A DNA stretch of 64,000 bases from JABMNT01 sp048262655 (lineage in GTDB: Bacteria > Pseudomonadota > Alphaproteobacteria > Rhodospirillales > Casp-alpha2), in contig JBLXEY010000002.1 in NCBI GenBank assembly GCA_048262655.1, positions 248,001 to 312,000 of the forward strand, in the 5' to 3' direction. The notes under the pieces are model-generated. The model had not been told where the DNA came from. It searched no databases and saw only the letters and a program-made list of their open reading frames with translations. Position numbers and translations under genes: made by a program. This document shows positions 1 through 8,342 of this stretch, one piece after another. Position 1 is the first letter of the stretch. Each line of letters opens with the position of its first letter.

Positions 1-1
1 C

Positions 2-790
2 CGCGTTGGTTTGGCCGCGCTCCTGCTTCTTCCGTTCTTTTGGTATCATGGTCACAGGTTGCCGACCACGCTCAAGGATTGGGTACCTTTTATCGGTATG
101 GGGCTGACAAATAACGTAATACCTTTCAGTTGTATCTTTTTTGGCCAAACCTACATCACCTCCGGTTTAGCATCTATTATCAATGCCATGACACCTCTCT
201 TTACTGTCCTTGTCATGGCCTCGTTTCTTGAGGAAAAACTGACAACTATCCGTGTGGTTGGTGTTTTGCTTGGGGTGATGGGGGTTGGGATTATCCAGGG
301 CTTTGATATCGATCTCGATCAAGGACAAACCATCGGAATTTTGCTCTGTTTAGTTGCTTCACTCAGTTATGGTTTTTCTGCTCTCTGGGCGCGACGAAAA
401 TTGATCGCTGTTCCCCCTTTAAAGTCTGCCACCTGTCAGTTGATGAGTTCAAGCCTGATCATGTGTGTGGTGGTTTCCTTTATTGATCAGCCATGGACTT
501 TGGAAATGCCAAGCGTCAAAATCTGGTTCGCTATTATCGGTATCGGTTCGTTTGGTACCGCCCTGGCCTACATTGTCTTCTACAGGATTATAAAAAATGC
601 CGGTTCCAGCAATGTGATGCTGGTGACGTTACTGGTTCCCATTACAGCGCTTTTACTGGGCGCGACATTCTTGAGTGAACCTATTCATGCACAAGAAATC
701 GTCGGAGCGTTGGTTATTGGCTGTGGGCTGCTGTTTATTGATGGACGCCTGTTTAATGTGTTTCGTCGCAACAAGCCACAGGCGCATTAG
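2..790 (+). CDS. EamA/DMT-family exporter, 5' end cut by window edge
   Basis: This is the C-terminal bulk of a drug/metabolite transporter (EamA) permease. The open frame runs from base 2 with no stop, and its first residues (RVGLAALLLL) read as the middle of a family helix, so the true start lies before the window. The TTG at 11 is an internal codon. About 262 residues are visible, made of repeated hydrophobic helices. The motif STMxPLF-like stretch (INAMTPLFTV) and the second EamA half near residues 105-240 fit the ten-helix, two-repeat fold. Members export amino acids or small metabolites at the inner membrane; the substrate cannot be read from sequence. It ends two bases before the next EamA gene, so the two are probably co-transcribed. 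Confidence 0.85.
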   Translation, partial: RVGLAALLLLPFFWYHGHRLPTTLKDWVPFIGMGLTNNVIPFSCIFFGQTYITSGLASIINAMTPLFTVLVMASFLEEKLTTIRVVGVLLGVMGVGIIQGFDIDLDQGQTIGILLCLVASLSYGFSALWARRKLIAVPPLKSATCQLMSSSLIMCVVVSFIDQPWTLEMPSVKIWFAIIGIGSFGTALAYIVFYRIIKNAGSSNVMLVTLLVPITALLLGATFLSEPIHAQEIVGALVIGCGLLFIDGRLFNVFRRNKPQAH

Positions 791-792
791 GA

Positions 793-1677
793 ATGTCCAT
801 ATTGAGCCCTGAGATATTTCCCGTCGTTTTAGCGTTAACGGCAGCTTTTCTTTTTGCCCTGGGGGTTCAATTTCAACATATCGGTCTGTCGGACGTTAAC
901 CCAAGAAACGGCACTGCGATTTCAATTACCACGGCGGCCATCGCTTATTGGCTAGCTGCACCCTTTTTTCTGAACCCACAGCATTTTTTCCACCCAGCGG
1001 TTTTTGTGTTTGTCTTGGTTGGCATCTTCAGGCCTTCCCTTTCCGCCAATCTGGCTGTCGCCGGCACACGTTTTCTCGGGCCAACCCTGTCGACTACTTT
1101 AAGCTCAACAACACCCCTGTTTGGTGCCGCGTTGGGCGTTTGGTGGCTTGGGGAGCAATTTACCTGGCAAATTGCGCTGGGAACCTGCGGCATTATCGGA
1201 GCAATCATTGTTCTCGCCACTGGAAATTTGCGTCTAAAATCGAACTGGCCGCTTTGGGCTCTTGCCCTGCCCATTGGTGCCGCGGTTATACGATCTTTGG
1301 CTCACGTGCTTTCAAAGATTGGTATGGAAGATATCAATGATCCCTACTTTGCAGGTCTGGTTGGGTTTTCGGTGTCTGTGATCATTGTTCATATCTCGCT
1401 GAAAATTAGAAAAACAAAAACACCTGTTTCGTGGCGCACTAAAAGCCCCTATTGGTTTATTGTATCCGGCTTGATGATGAGTTGCGCGATCATGGCCCTG
1501 AACACGGCGCTTTTGACGGGTAAGGTCACGACAATTATCCCGATTGTTGCAGCGTCCCCAATCTTTTCGATGTTGTTGAGTATCTTCATTTTTAAACGCG
1601 AACATTTATCTTCACGTGTCGTTATCGCAGTTTTGATCGTGGTGCCATCGGTTGCTTTCATTGCCTTGAACAGGTGA
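793..1677 (+). CDS. EamA/DMT-family transporter
   Basis: A 294-residue integral membrane protein with about ten hydrophobic helices in two EamA-like halves, so full length for the family. The ATG lies two bases after the stop of the preceding EamA gene, indicating an operon. Its closest relative in the window is the 294-residue protein encoded at 41611-42495 on the other strand. They share length, helix layout and landmarks such as YWLAAP, GIFRP(S/A)LSA, WPLWA and the C-terminal IVA(A/C)SPIF and FKRE segments. They are paralogues of one distinct EamA subgroup. Substrate unknown; export of a small metabolite is the family expectation. Confidence 0.85.
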   Translation: MSILSPEIFPVVLALTAAFLFALGVQFQHIGLSDVNPRNGTAISITTAAIAYWLAAPFFLNPQHFFHPAVFVFVLVGIFRPSLSANLAVAGTRFLGPTLSTTLSSTTPLFGAALGVWWLGEQFTWQIALGTCGIIGAIIVLATGNLRLKSNWPLWALALPIGAAVIRSLAHVLSKIGMEDINDPYFAGLVGFSVSVIIVHISLKIRKTKTPVSWRTKSPYWFIVSGLMMSCAIMALNTALLTGKVTTIIPIVAASPIFSMLLSIFIFKREHLSSRVVIAVLIVVPSVAFIALNR

Positions 1678-1735
1678 TACACTCCCATAATATAGATACA
1701 CACCTCCTTTTATCTCCCCTGTTTGGTTTATCGCA

Positions 1736-2560
1736 TTGGAAATATCTCAGATCGTTTCAGAAAACGGGTTGCTGATCATGGCGCTGATCGCGGGTGGCCT
1801 TGGTATGGGCTTTATATCGGGTTTGTTGGGAATTGGTGGCGGCGCGATATTGGTTCCCATCCTATATGAAGTCTTTCGAAACGTGGGCGTACCGGAGGTG
1901 TCCTGTTTACATATTTCGATCGGGACGTCGCTTTTGGTGATGGTGCCGACAACGCTTCGGTCTTTTAAGGCACATCATACGCGGGGCTCGGTTGACCTGT
2001 CGGTTCTGCAAACGTTGGCGTTACCAATTATCATTGGGGTTGGCGTCGGTGCCGTAATGGCAAAGCACGCAAGCCCGCAGACGTTAAAATTGGTTTGGGT
2101 AACCTGTTTGAGCTTTCTGGCATTGAAAATGGTGTTTACCAAGGAACATTGGCGTTTGGGTGATGCTGTACCGCTCGGCTGGGGCATGAAGGTGTATGGC
2201 GTATTCGTTGGCGCCCTATCGACGATCATGAGTATTGGCGGCGGCGCGTTTATTTCATCCATGATGACGCTTTACGGACGGTCCATCCATCAGGCAATTG
2301 GAACGTCGTCGGGTGTTGGTCCGCTCATCGCAATCCCCGGCGCTCTGGGCTTTATGTGGGCCGGCTATGGTACTGCTGATTTGCCGGTCGGCTCGCTTGG
2401 CTATGTCTCTTTTATTGGTGCGGCAATTATTATACCGGCAAGTGTGGCCGCCGCCCCTTGGGGGGCCAGGCTGGCGCATAACGTTTCCAAACGAAACCTT
2501 GAACTGATCTTCGCCGGTGTCATCGGCCTAATCTGTTTAAGGTTTTATCTGAATCTATAA
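1736..2560 (+). CDS. TauE/SafE-family sulfite/organosulfur exporter-like permease
   Basis: A 274-residue membrane protein of the TauE/SafE (DUF81) family, which moves sulfite, sulfoacetate or other organic anions across the inner membrane. Supporting features are the glycine-rich first helix (FISGLLGIGGGAILVP), the repeated second-half motif (STIMSIGGGAFISS) and seven to eight predicted helices. The frame opens with a TTG at 1736 that has no clear ribosome-binding site. An in-frame ATG at 1778 (15th codon) is a credible alternative and still leaves the first helix intact. The gene follows the two EamA exporters on the same strand after a 58-base gap. No sulfur-metabolism gene is adjacent, so the substrate is open. 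Confidence 0.85.
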   Translation: MEISQIVSENGLLIMALIAGGLGMGFISGLLGIGGGAILVPILYEVFRNVGVPEVSCLHISIGTSLLVMVPTTLRSFKAHHTRGSVDLSVLQTLALPIIIGVGVGAVMAKHASPQTLKLVWVTCLSFLALKMVFTKEHWRLGDAVPLGWGMKVYGVFVGALSTIMSIGGGAFISSMMTLYGRSIHQAIGTSSGVGPLIAIPGALGFMWAGYGTADLPVGSLGYVSFIGAAIIIPASVAAAPWGARLAHNVSKRNLELIFAGVIGLICLRFYLNL

Positions 2561-2707
2561 AACCCTCTGTATCACCGTTCTTAAACCAAGCTCGGGCGGT
2601 GGTGTAGTTTGTTGTGCAGGGTGCGCTATATGCTTACCAGGCACGCCGTCGATCCGTCATTGACAACTTAGGGAAAGGTTTGGGGCTCTCAGCATACTCT
2701 CTCTCGT

Positions 2708-3319
2708 TTATATATACTCGTGGGTATATTGCTCCAGGAGCATCTTGTATCTTACCAACTGTGCGGTGCTACTGATATTCAGCTTCTCATATAATCTGGC
2801 TCGGTGCTTTTCAACGGTGCGAAAACTGATTCCAAGCGACAGTGCAATCGATTTGTTGCTCATGCCTTCCGAAAGGGCGGCAAAGATTTCTTTTTCCCGT
2901 GTCGTTAGCTGATTGTGCATAGCGTTTAACTGTTGGGCATCCGTCAATATTTCAATATCCTTAATAAGGTTCTGGACGCCAACAAAGTGAGTGATCATGC
3001 CATCGTCACCAACAATTGGATTGATCTCCAGCTTATTGGTAAAACGGCTTCCGTCTTTACGATAGTTTGTGAGGATAGATTTGATGGGCAGACAATTTTG
3101 AAGGCTGTGGCGGATTTTTTCATTTTCCGAAAGATTATCTCCCGGTTGCTGCAAGAGTTTACAACTCCGCCCTCGCACTTCTTCTAGGGAATAACCGGTC
3201 AATACTTCAAAAGCTGTGTTTACATAGACAATGGGGAAGTAAGATTTTCGAGCATCGCATATAACGGCCGAAATCGGCATTGATCTTATTGCGCTATGGT
3301 CCCTAAACAAAGTATTCAT
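2708..3319 (-). CDS. LOV-domain LuxR-type transcription regulator (putative blue-light receptor)
   Basis: A one-component regulator with an N-terminal LOV-type PAS domain (about residues 10-120, counting from the ATG at 3319) and a C-terminal LuxR helix-turn-helix (about 139-194, LTTREKEIFAALSEGMSNK). The LOV signature is GRSCKLLQ at 50-57 with the photoactive cysteine at 53. The flavin-contacting polar residues are present: Asn85 (NYRKDG), Asn95 (FTNKLE) and Gln116 (GVQ). The short LOV-HTH layout matches the EL222 type from Erythrobacter, where blue light forms a Cys-flavin adduct and releases the HTH to bind DNA; that mechanism is inferred here. The frame can extend to a GTG at 3376, but the extra 19 residues come from AT-rich sequence and I judged them non-coding. 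It diverges from the chemoreceptor gene. Confidence 0.85.
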   Translation of the reverse strand: MNTLFRDHSAIRSMPISAVICDARKSYFPIVYVNTAFEVLTGYSLEEVRGRSCKLLQQPGDNLSENEKIRHSLQNCLPIKSILTNYRKDGSRFTNKLEINPIVGDDGMITHFVGVQNLIKDIEILTDAQQLNAMHNQLTTREKEIFAALSEGMSNKSIALSLGISFRTVEKHRARLYEKLNISSTAQLVRYKMLLEQYTHEYI

Positions 3320-3432
3320 TACGGGTCTTGTTCTATAAAAATTCTCGTAAAAAACGAAATTAAAATATTTAATCACTACTTATATTAAAAATATTTAGTG
3401 ATAACTCTTACCAATACAGAATTCACCTACGT

Positions 3433-3460
3433 ATGTATATGGGTATTACTCCCCATACAT
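3433..3460. promoter_or_regulatory. Dyad between the LOV regulator and chemoreceptor genes
   Basis: An interrupted inverted repeat: ATGTAT plus GGG on the left (3433-3438, 3441-3443) and CCCATACAT on the right (3452-3460), with an eight-base centre. It lies in the 228-base divergent region, about 110 bases from the LOV gene start and 90 bases from the chemoreceptor start. It is a candidate operator for the LOV-LuxR protein or part of a leader hairpin. Sequence symmetry is the only evidence. Confidence 0.35.
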
Positions 3461-3547
3461 TCATCATGCCTCATATGGTACACGACCCTTATTCTATACC
3501 TTCATCACAATCTAATGTGTATCCAGCACCAGTCAGTAGGAAAAAAA

Positions 3548-5719
3548 ATGTATTGGGCAAATATCAAAACCAGGTCAAAGATTCTTATCGGCATATCGAT
3601 CCCGTTAATCCTCCTCGTGATTTTGGGAGGCCAAGCCCTATACAGTCTTGGGCAATACTCGACGACGGGAAAGTGGGTCAACCATACCTATAACGTGCTG
3701 AGCAAAGCAGAGGCGATTATCGCTTCTGGCGTTGATATGGAAACTGGAATGCGGGGGTATTTACTTGCCGGTAAAGAAGAATTTCTTGATCCCTACAAGA
3801 GTGGTGAAAAATCGGCATACGAGCGCATCGGCGATCTACAGAAGACAGTAAGCGATAATCCGGGGCAGGTTGCGCGATTGGCCGAAGTTGAAAACGTGCT
3901 GAGAGAATGGCAATCCAACGTAACGGAAGTTCAAATCCAGTTGCGCCGCGATATCGGTGATGCACAGACCATGAATGACATGGCTGAATTAGTTGGACAG
4001 GCCAAAGGCAAAGCGTTCTTCGATAAGTTCCGGGGGCAGATCGCAACCTTTATTGAGCGGGAACAGGTGCTTTTGGTTAAGCGCGAACAAGACTTCGCCG
4101 AATTACTGATCGCTCCGACTGTCGACAGTTCTATCGCCAAGGATACATTAAAATGGGTGACCCACACCTACAGGGTCATCGCCCAGGCCAACGATATTGT
4201 GGCCGCCGCCGTGGACATGGAAACCGGCATGCGCGGATACTTGCTTGCCGGTAAAGAGGAATTTCTTGACCCGTATAAAGGGGGAGCGGAGAGATTTTAC
4301 AAATTATCAGACGCACTGATTGAAACCGTAAATGATAACCCGCCTCAGATGGATCTTTTGCGCCAAACGGCAAACACCATACGGGAATGGCAGAAAAATG
4401 TCACAGAGCCCATGATTGCGTTGCGCCGCCAAATTGGTGATGCGAAGACGATGGATGACATGGCTGATCTTGTTGGTGAAGCCCGTGGCAAAGCTTATTT
4501 TGATAAGTTTCGTGGCTTGATGAGCGATTTCTCAGCCGAGGAATCCGGTCTTATGGAAACAAGAAAGGCAGAGAACGCGGCTACGAAATCCTTTACCGAA
4601 TATGTGATTTCCGGTGGCGTTATCATCGCCCTCATTCTGGGTGGGGGTGTTGGCTGGCTTATCGGCAATGGGATTGCAGGCCCAATCGGTGGGATGACGA
4701 ATGCGATGCGCCTACTAGCCGGTGGCGATAAAACCGTCGAAATCCCGGGTACGGATCGGGGTGACGAAGTCGGTGAGATGGCCTCAGCTGTTTTGATCTT
4801 TAAAGAGAATATGATCAAGTCTGATGAACAGGCGGCTGAACAGGCGAAAGAGCGCGAAGGCCGTGAACGTCGGGCTCATAAGGTTGATGAACTGACAAAA
4901 GGTTATGATACGGAGGTTAGCAGTGTTCTTGAAACGGTTGCCGCCGCTGCAACCGAGCTGGAAGCGACTGCGGGCTCAATGACACAAACTGCTACAGAGA
5001 CCAGTCAGCAGTCAACGTCTGCATCTGGCGCGTCCGAAAAAGCGTCTTTCAATGTTCAAACGGTCGCCTCAGCTGCGGAAGAACTATCCAGTTCCATCAG
5101 CGAAATTAGCCGTCAGGTTTCTAAGTCAACAGAGATCACCGGAACAGCAGTTCATGATGCCAATGAAGCCAATAAAATGATCAATGGGTTGGTGATGTCA
5201 GCTCAAAAGATTGGTGAAGTTGTCAGCTTGATTACGGATATCGCGGACCAGACAAACTTGCTGGCCTTGAATGCAACCATTGAAGCGGCCCGTGCTGGTG
5301 ACGCGGGTAAAGGGTTTGCAGTTGTGGCATCTGAAGTTAAAAATCTGGCAAATCAGACAGCCAAGGCGACGGAAGAAATCAGTTCCCAGATTTCTGGCAT
5401 TCAAAGTGCAACCGAAGACTCTGTCAAATCGATTGAGGACATTACGGCGACGATTAACAACATCAACGAAATTTCGTCTGCCATTGCCGCTGCGGTAGAA
5501 GAACAAGGTGCCGCGACGCAGGAAATTGCACGAAGTGCCGAAGAGGCCCTTACGGCCACATCGGAAGTCACCTCGAATGTTGGCAGTGTGACCACTGCCG
5601 CCAGTGAAACCGGTCAATCATCTGGTGCTGTTCGTGAAGCGGCTCAAGAGCTGTCGACACAGACAGAAAACTTGAGCAGGATGACCCAGAAGTTTCTGGG
5701 AGAAGTTCGCAGCGCCTAG
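3548..5719 (+). CDS. Methyl-accepting chemotaxis protein with tandem CHASE3 sensor domains
   Basis: A 723-residue chemoreceptor. Order: TM1 (about 11-33), two CHASE3-like extracytoplasmic helical bundles (about 41-185 and 201-345), TM2 (about 352-372), HAMP (about 373-430) and a methyl-accepting signalling domain with the hairpin tip EVVSLITDIADQTNLLALNA near 557-576. The two sensor copies are exactly 160 residues apart and near identical in places, for example VDMETGMRGYLLAG at 62-75 and 222-235, so the sensor was duplicated in tandem. The frame is open upstream to 3398, but the ATG at 3548 has AGTAGG in front of it and starts the usual short cytoplasmic segment before TM1. The ligand is unknown. 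A terminator-like hairpin follows the gene. The divergent LOV regulator is a plausible controller. Confidence 0.93.
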   Translation: MYWANIKTRSKILIGISIPLILLVILGGQALYSLGQYSTTGKWVNHTYNVLSKAEAIIASGVDMETGMRGYLLAGKEEFLDPYKSGEKSAYERIGDLQKTVSDNPGQVARLAEVENVLREWQSNVTEVQIQLRRDIGDAQTMNDMAELVGQAKGKAFFDKFRGQIATFIEREQVLLVKREQDFAELLIAPTVDSSIAKDTLKWVTHTYRVIAQANDIVAAAVDMETGMRGYLLAGKEEFLDPYKGGAERFYKLSDALIETVNDNPPQMDLLRQTANTIREWQKNVTEPMIALRRQIGDAKTMDDMADLVGEARGKAYFDKFRGLMSDFSAEESGLMETRKAENAATKSFTEYVISGGVIIALILGGGVGWLIGNGIAGPIGGMTNAMRLLAGGDKTVEIPGTDRGDEVGEMASAVLIFKENMIKSDEQAAEQAKEREGRERRAHKVDELTKGYDTEVSSVLETVAAAATELEATAGSMTQTATETSQQSTSASGASEKASFNVQTVASAAEELSSSISEISRQVSKSTEITGTAVHDANEANKMINGLVMSAQKIGEVVSLITDIADQTNLLALNATIEAARAGDAGKGFAVVASEVKNLANQTAKATEEISSQISGIQSATEDSVKSIEDITATINNINEISSAIAAAVEEQGAATQEIARSAEEALTATSEVTSNVGSVTTAASETGQSSGAVREAAQELSTQTENLSRMTQKFLGEVRSA

Positions 5720-5800
5720 TGGCATTCTAACGCCGGTCTCACCCTACCCTTCAAGTCGTCTTGAAGATCACTACTGGGGATTTGTGTTTTGAGATCTTCT

Positions 5801-5842
5801 GGCCTTACTCTCGGAAAAGAGGGTAAGGCCAGATTTCTTTTC
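5801..5842 (+). terminator. Rho-independent terminator after the chemoreceptor gene
   Basis: A 12-base-pair stem (5801-5812 with 5819-5830, one G-T pair) closes a six-base GGAAAA loop and is followed by a T-rich stretch (TTTCTTTT). It sits about 80 bases after the chemoreceptor stop and before the convergent aminotransferase-fold gene. Confidence 0.7.
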
Positions 5843-5898
5843 GGGGCAATGAAGACAATGGGCTGTGACACAAAGTTGGTCGACCCTAGCTGCCGCTA

Positions 5899-7113
5899 TT
5901 ACACTTGATTGATATGTACCTTCAATCGGTTGAGTGCGACTTCAATGATCGCACGCGGGCATGCAAGGTTGATGCGTTCGAAGCCGAAACCTTCGTCGCC
6001 AAAGACGTGGCCCTCATCAAACAGAACTTTCGCATCCAATTGGGTCAGTCTTTCCAAGGCGGGCTTGTCCAGACCAAGTGCGCGGAAATCAATCCAGGCA
6101 AGATAGGTTCCCTGCAATTCGGTCAGGCGAAGTTGCGGCAGGTTTTCGGCCAGGAAATGTTTTAAAAATAGGTAGTTGCCGTTGATATAATCCAGCACTT
6201 GGGCAAGCCAGTCTTCGCCTTCGTTAAAGGCCGCTTCAATAGCGACCAGTGCCAACGGGTTCAAACCTCCGGCGACGCCGGTTTCTGCCATATAACGATC
6301 GTAATCGGCTTTCAATTTCGGGTTTGGGATGATCAGATTGGAAAGATGCATACCTGCCAAATTGAAGGTTTTCGAAGGCGCGGTGCAAACAACGCTATTG
6401 TTCGCGAATTCGTCGCCTAACATTGCATAAGGCTGAAAAGTGATGCCGGGCATCATCAGGTCCGCGTGGATTTCATCCGCAATGACAAGAACGCCGTTGC
6501 GATTACAAATCTCGCCATATTGGCGCAACTCATCAGCCGTCCAGACACGCCCTACCGGATTATGGGGGCTGCACAGGATCGCCATCTTAACGTCAGGATC
6601 GGCGGCTTTAATTTCCAGATCCGCAAAATCCATCCGGTAGGCCCCGGCCTCCTCAATCAAGTTGCTCGATACGATCTCGCATCCGCCATGTTTGATCGAA
6701 CGGAAGAAAGGATAATAAACGGGTTTTTGAACCAGAACCTTGTCACCTGGTTTGCACCAGGTTTTGACGGCGAAATGAAGCGCCGGAACAACACCCGGAG
6801 TCGTGCTGATCCATTCTTTTGGCACGTCCCATCCATGGCGTCTCGAGAGCCAGTTCGTGACCGCATCAAAGTAACTGTCCGTGGCGCTGGTGTATCCAAA
6901 TATGCCGTGCTGGACGCGCTGTGTTAGGGCGTCGATAACCGGCTGCGGACTGGCGAAATCCATATCTGCGACCCAGACGGGAATTGGGCCTTCACTTTGC
7001 AGCGTGGAATCAATTGGCGTTATTGGTCCGGAATGGCTGCCGCCCCAATAGAAGCTCCATTTGTTGGAGCCCGTTCCGTTGCGATCAATGACGCGATCTA
7101 AATCATATTTCAT
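5899..7113 (-). CDS. MalY/PatB-type PLP-dependent C-S lyase or aminotransferase
   Basis: A 404-residue fold-type I PLP enzyme of the MalY/PatB branch, which mostly cleaves carbon-sulfur bonds of cystathionine or cysteine S-conjugates, releasing pyruvate and ammonia. The early signature PVWVADMDF (residues 45-53), the SPHNPVGR loop near 182-189, the DEIHADL cofactor-ring motif near 213-219 and the Schiff-base lysine at 248 in TAPSKTFNLAG are all visible. Length matches the family. The upstream gene on the same strand is a LysR regulator, and a perfect LysR-type T-N11-A palindrome lies between them, so control by that regulator is likely. The exact substrate is not readable; cystathionine beta-lyase-like activity is the best guess. 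Confidence 0.9.
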   Translation of the reverse strand: MKYDLDRVIDRNGTGSNKWSFYWGGSHSGPITPIDSTLQSEGPIPVWVADMDFASPQPVIDALTQRVQHGIFGYTSATDSYFDAVTNWLSRRHGWDVPKEWISTTPGVVPALHFAVKTWCKPGDKVLVQKPVYYPFFRSIKHGGCEIVSSNLIEEAGAYRMDFADLEIKAADPDVKMAILCSPHNPVGRVWTADELRQYGEICNRNGVLVIADEIHADLMMPGITFQPYAMLGDEFANNSVVCTAPSKTFNLAGMHLSNLIIPNPKLKADYDRYMAETGVAGGLNPLALVAIEAAFNEGEDWLAQVLDYINGNYLFLKHFLAENLPQLRLTELQGTYLAWIDFRALGLDKPALERLTQLDAKVLFDEGHVFGDEGFGFERINLACPRAIIEVALNRLKVHINQV

Positions 7114-7221
7114 TTAATTAGCACTCTGTTCTTTGTTGAGTTTGGTGTAATGAAGACTACTGGTCGGCACTATTCTGATATCGATTTTTTTATAGGCTTC
7201 GTGATATTGCCGAGCTCTTTA

Positions 7222-7246
7222 ATAAGGTGGGGCCTCTATACCTTAT
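7222..7246. promoter_or_regulatory. LysR-type operator (T-N11-A palindrome)
   Basis: A perfect inverted repeat with seven-base arms, ATAAGGT and ACCTTAT, separated by eleven bases. Its inner edge forms the T-N11-A arrangement typical of LysR-family binding sites. It lies 109 bases upstream of the MalY-type gene and just downstream of the LysR gene on the same strand. The likely ligand is the adjacent LysR protein. Confidence 0.6.
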
Positions 7247-7291
7247 CCCATAACGTGTAATCAATACGTGGTATGTGAACTGGTATAAAGG

Positions 7292-8197
7292 CTAACCGCC
7301 AGGAAGAAATGTGCGGCGCCCCTCTTGTACCCTGTTGATAATAAAGTCAGCAGTGGCTCTTACTCTTGCCAATTGTCGTGCGTCGGATTGGATGACGAGC
7401 CAATAGGTGCGGGTAATCTTCATATCGTCCAGGGCCAGGCGTTGCAGATCGGTTTGGCCTGACGCCATAAAACAAGGCAAGACACATAAACCGGCACCGC
7501 CTTTTGCTGCAGCCATTTGCGTCAGGATATTTGAAATGCGGACGTCAGGAATGATTGATTTTGAGATTTCGTCCAAATAGTCATGCGTCGGTGTCGGCAA
7601 CATATCATCAATGTATCCAATGAATTTATGCGCCTCGAGATCCGATTTCTGTTTTATCGGCGATGCCTTCTTTAAATATTTGGGAGAGCCATAAACACCA
7701 AGCTCATAGTCCGTCAGCTTGACGGCATGCAAGGAACCGCGTGTCGGGCGTATGTTTGTGATTGCCATCTCGGCTTCGCGTTTAGATAAACTGACAACCC
7801 TTGGATTGGCGATAAGCTCCAGCTGCAAGTTGGGATAAGCGGATTGAAATTGATCAAGGTGTGGCCCAAGAAAAAACGTCCCAAATCCCTCCGGGCCGGC
7901 AATTCTGATAGTTCCCGTCAGTTCGGAAACTTGATCAGTAAATCGGGCATAAATCCCTGCTGAAAGAGACTCAATCGCTTCTGCATCTGCCAACAGATCT
8001 TCCGCCGCGGCTGTTGGTCGGTAACCCACCGTTAATCGGTCAAAGAGCCGCACTTTTAGAGCGTCTTCAAGTCGCGAGATGCGCCGGCCAAGGGTTGTGT
8101 GATCAACCTGTAGCAACCGGGCTGCAGCTGTCAGTTTGCCGGTCCGCATCACCGCCAAAAAGGCCTGTAGATCATTCCAATCAAAATTTTGTTTCAT
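7292..8197 (-). CDS. LysR-family transcriptional regulator
   Basis: A 301-residue LysR regulator. The N-terminal winged HTH spans about residues 5-65 (DLQAFLAVMRTGKLTAAARL, then HTTLGRRISRLEDAL), followed by a periplasmic-binding-protein-like effector domain from about 90 to 295. The frame is open to 8236, but the ATG at 8197 places the HTH at the normal distance from the N-terminus, so the upstream 13 codons are rejected. Downstream on the same strand is the MalY-type enzyme, separated by a T-N11-A palindrome. Divergent on the other side is a SAF-domain oxidoreductase, with a 6-8-6 dyad in the gap. Either or both neighbours may be its targets; the effector is unknown. Confidence 0.9.
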   Translation of the reverse strand: MKQNFDWNDLQAFLAVMRTGKLTAAARLLQVDHTTLGRRISRLEDALKVRLFDRLTVGYRPTAAAEDLLADAEAIESLSAGIYARFTDQVSELTGTIRIAGPEGFGTFFLGPHLDQFQSAYPNLQLELIANPRVVSLSKREAEMAITNIRPTRGSLHAVKLTDYELGVYGSPKYLKKASPIKQKSDLEAHKFIGYIDDMLPTPTHDYLDEISKSIIPDVRISNILTQMAAAKGGAGLCVLPCFMASGQTDLQRLALDDMKITRTYWLVIQSDARQLARVRATADFIINRVQEGRRTFLPGG

Positions 8198-8238
8198 ATG
8201 TGATTTTTTGCACAACAGATGCACAAAAAACAGCATTT

Positions 8239-8258
8239 ATATGCAATTAAAAGCATAT
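8239..8258. promoter_or_regulatory. Dyad in the LysR / SAF-oxidoreductase divergent region
   Basis: A perfect inverted repeat ATATGC-N8-GCATAT sits 42 bases upstream of the LysR start and 85 bases upstream of the oxidoreductase start. Next to it, the heptamer TGCACAA is repeated at 8209 and 8220, eleven bases apart, which is one helical turn. Together these look like a regulator-binding region, most simply for autoregulation by the adjacent LysR protein. Confidence 0.45.
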
Positions 8259-8342
8259 TAGCCTCCATCCGCAAATAAACGATGAAGCAAGTTTTCCAAT
8301 GCGTTTTCTCTCATAACTCTAGCGACGTCAGGAACCCATCCG

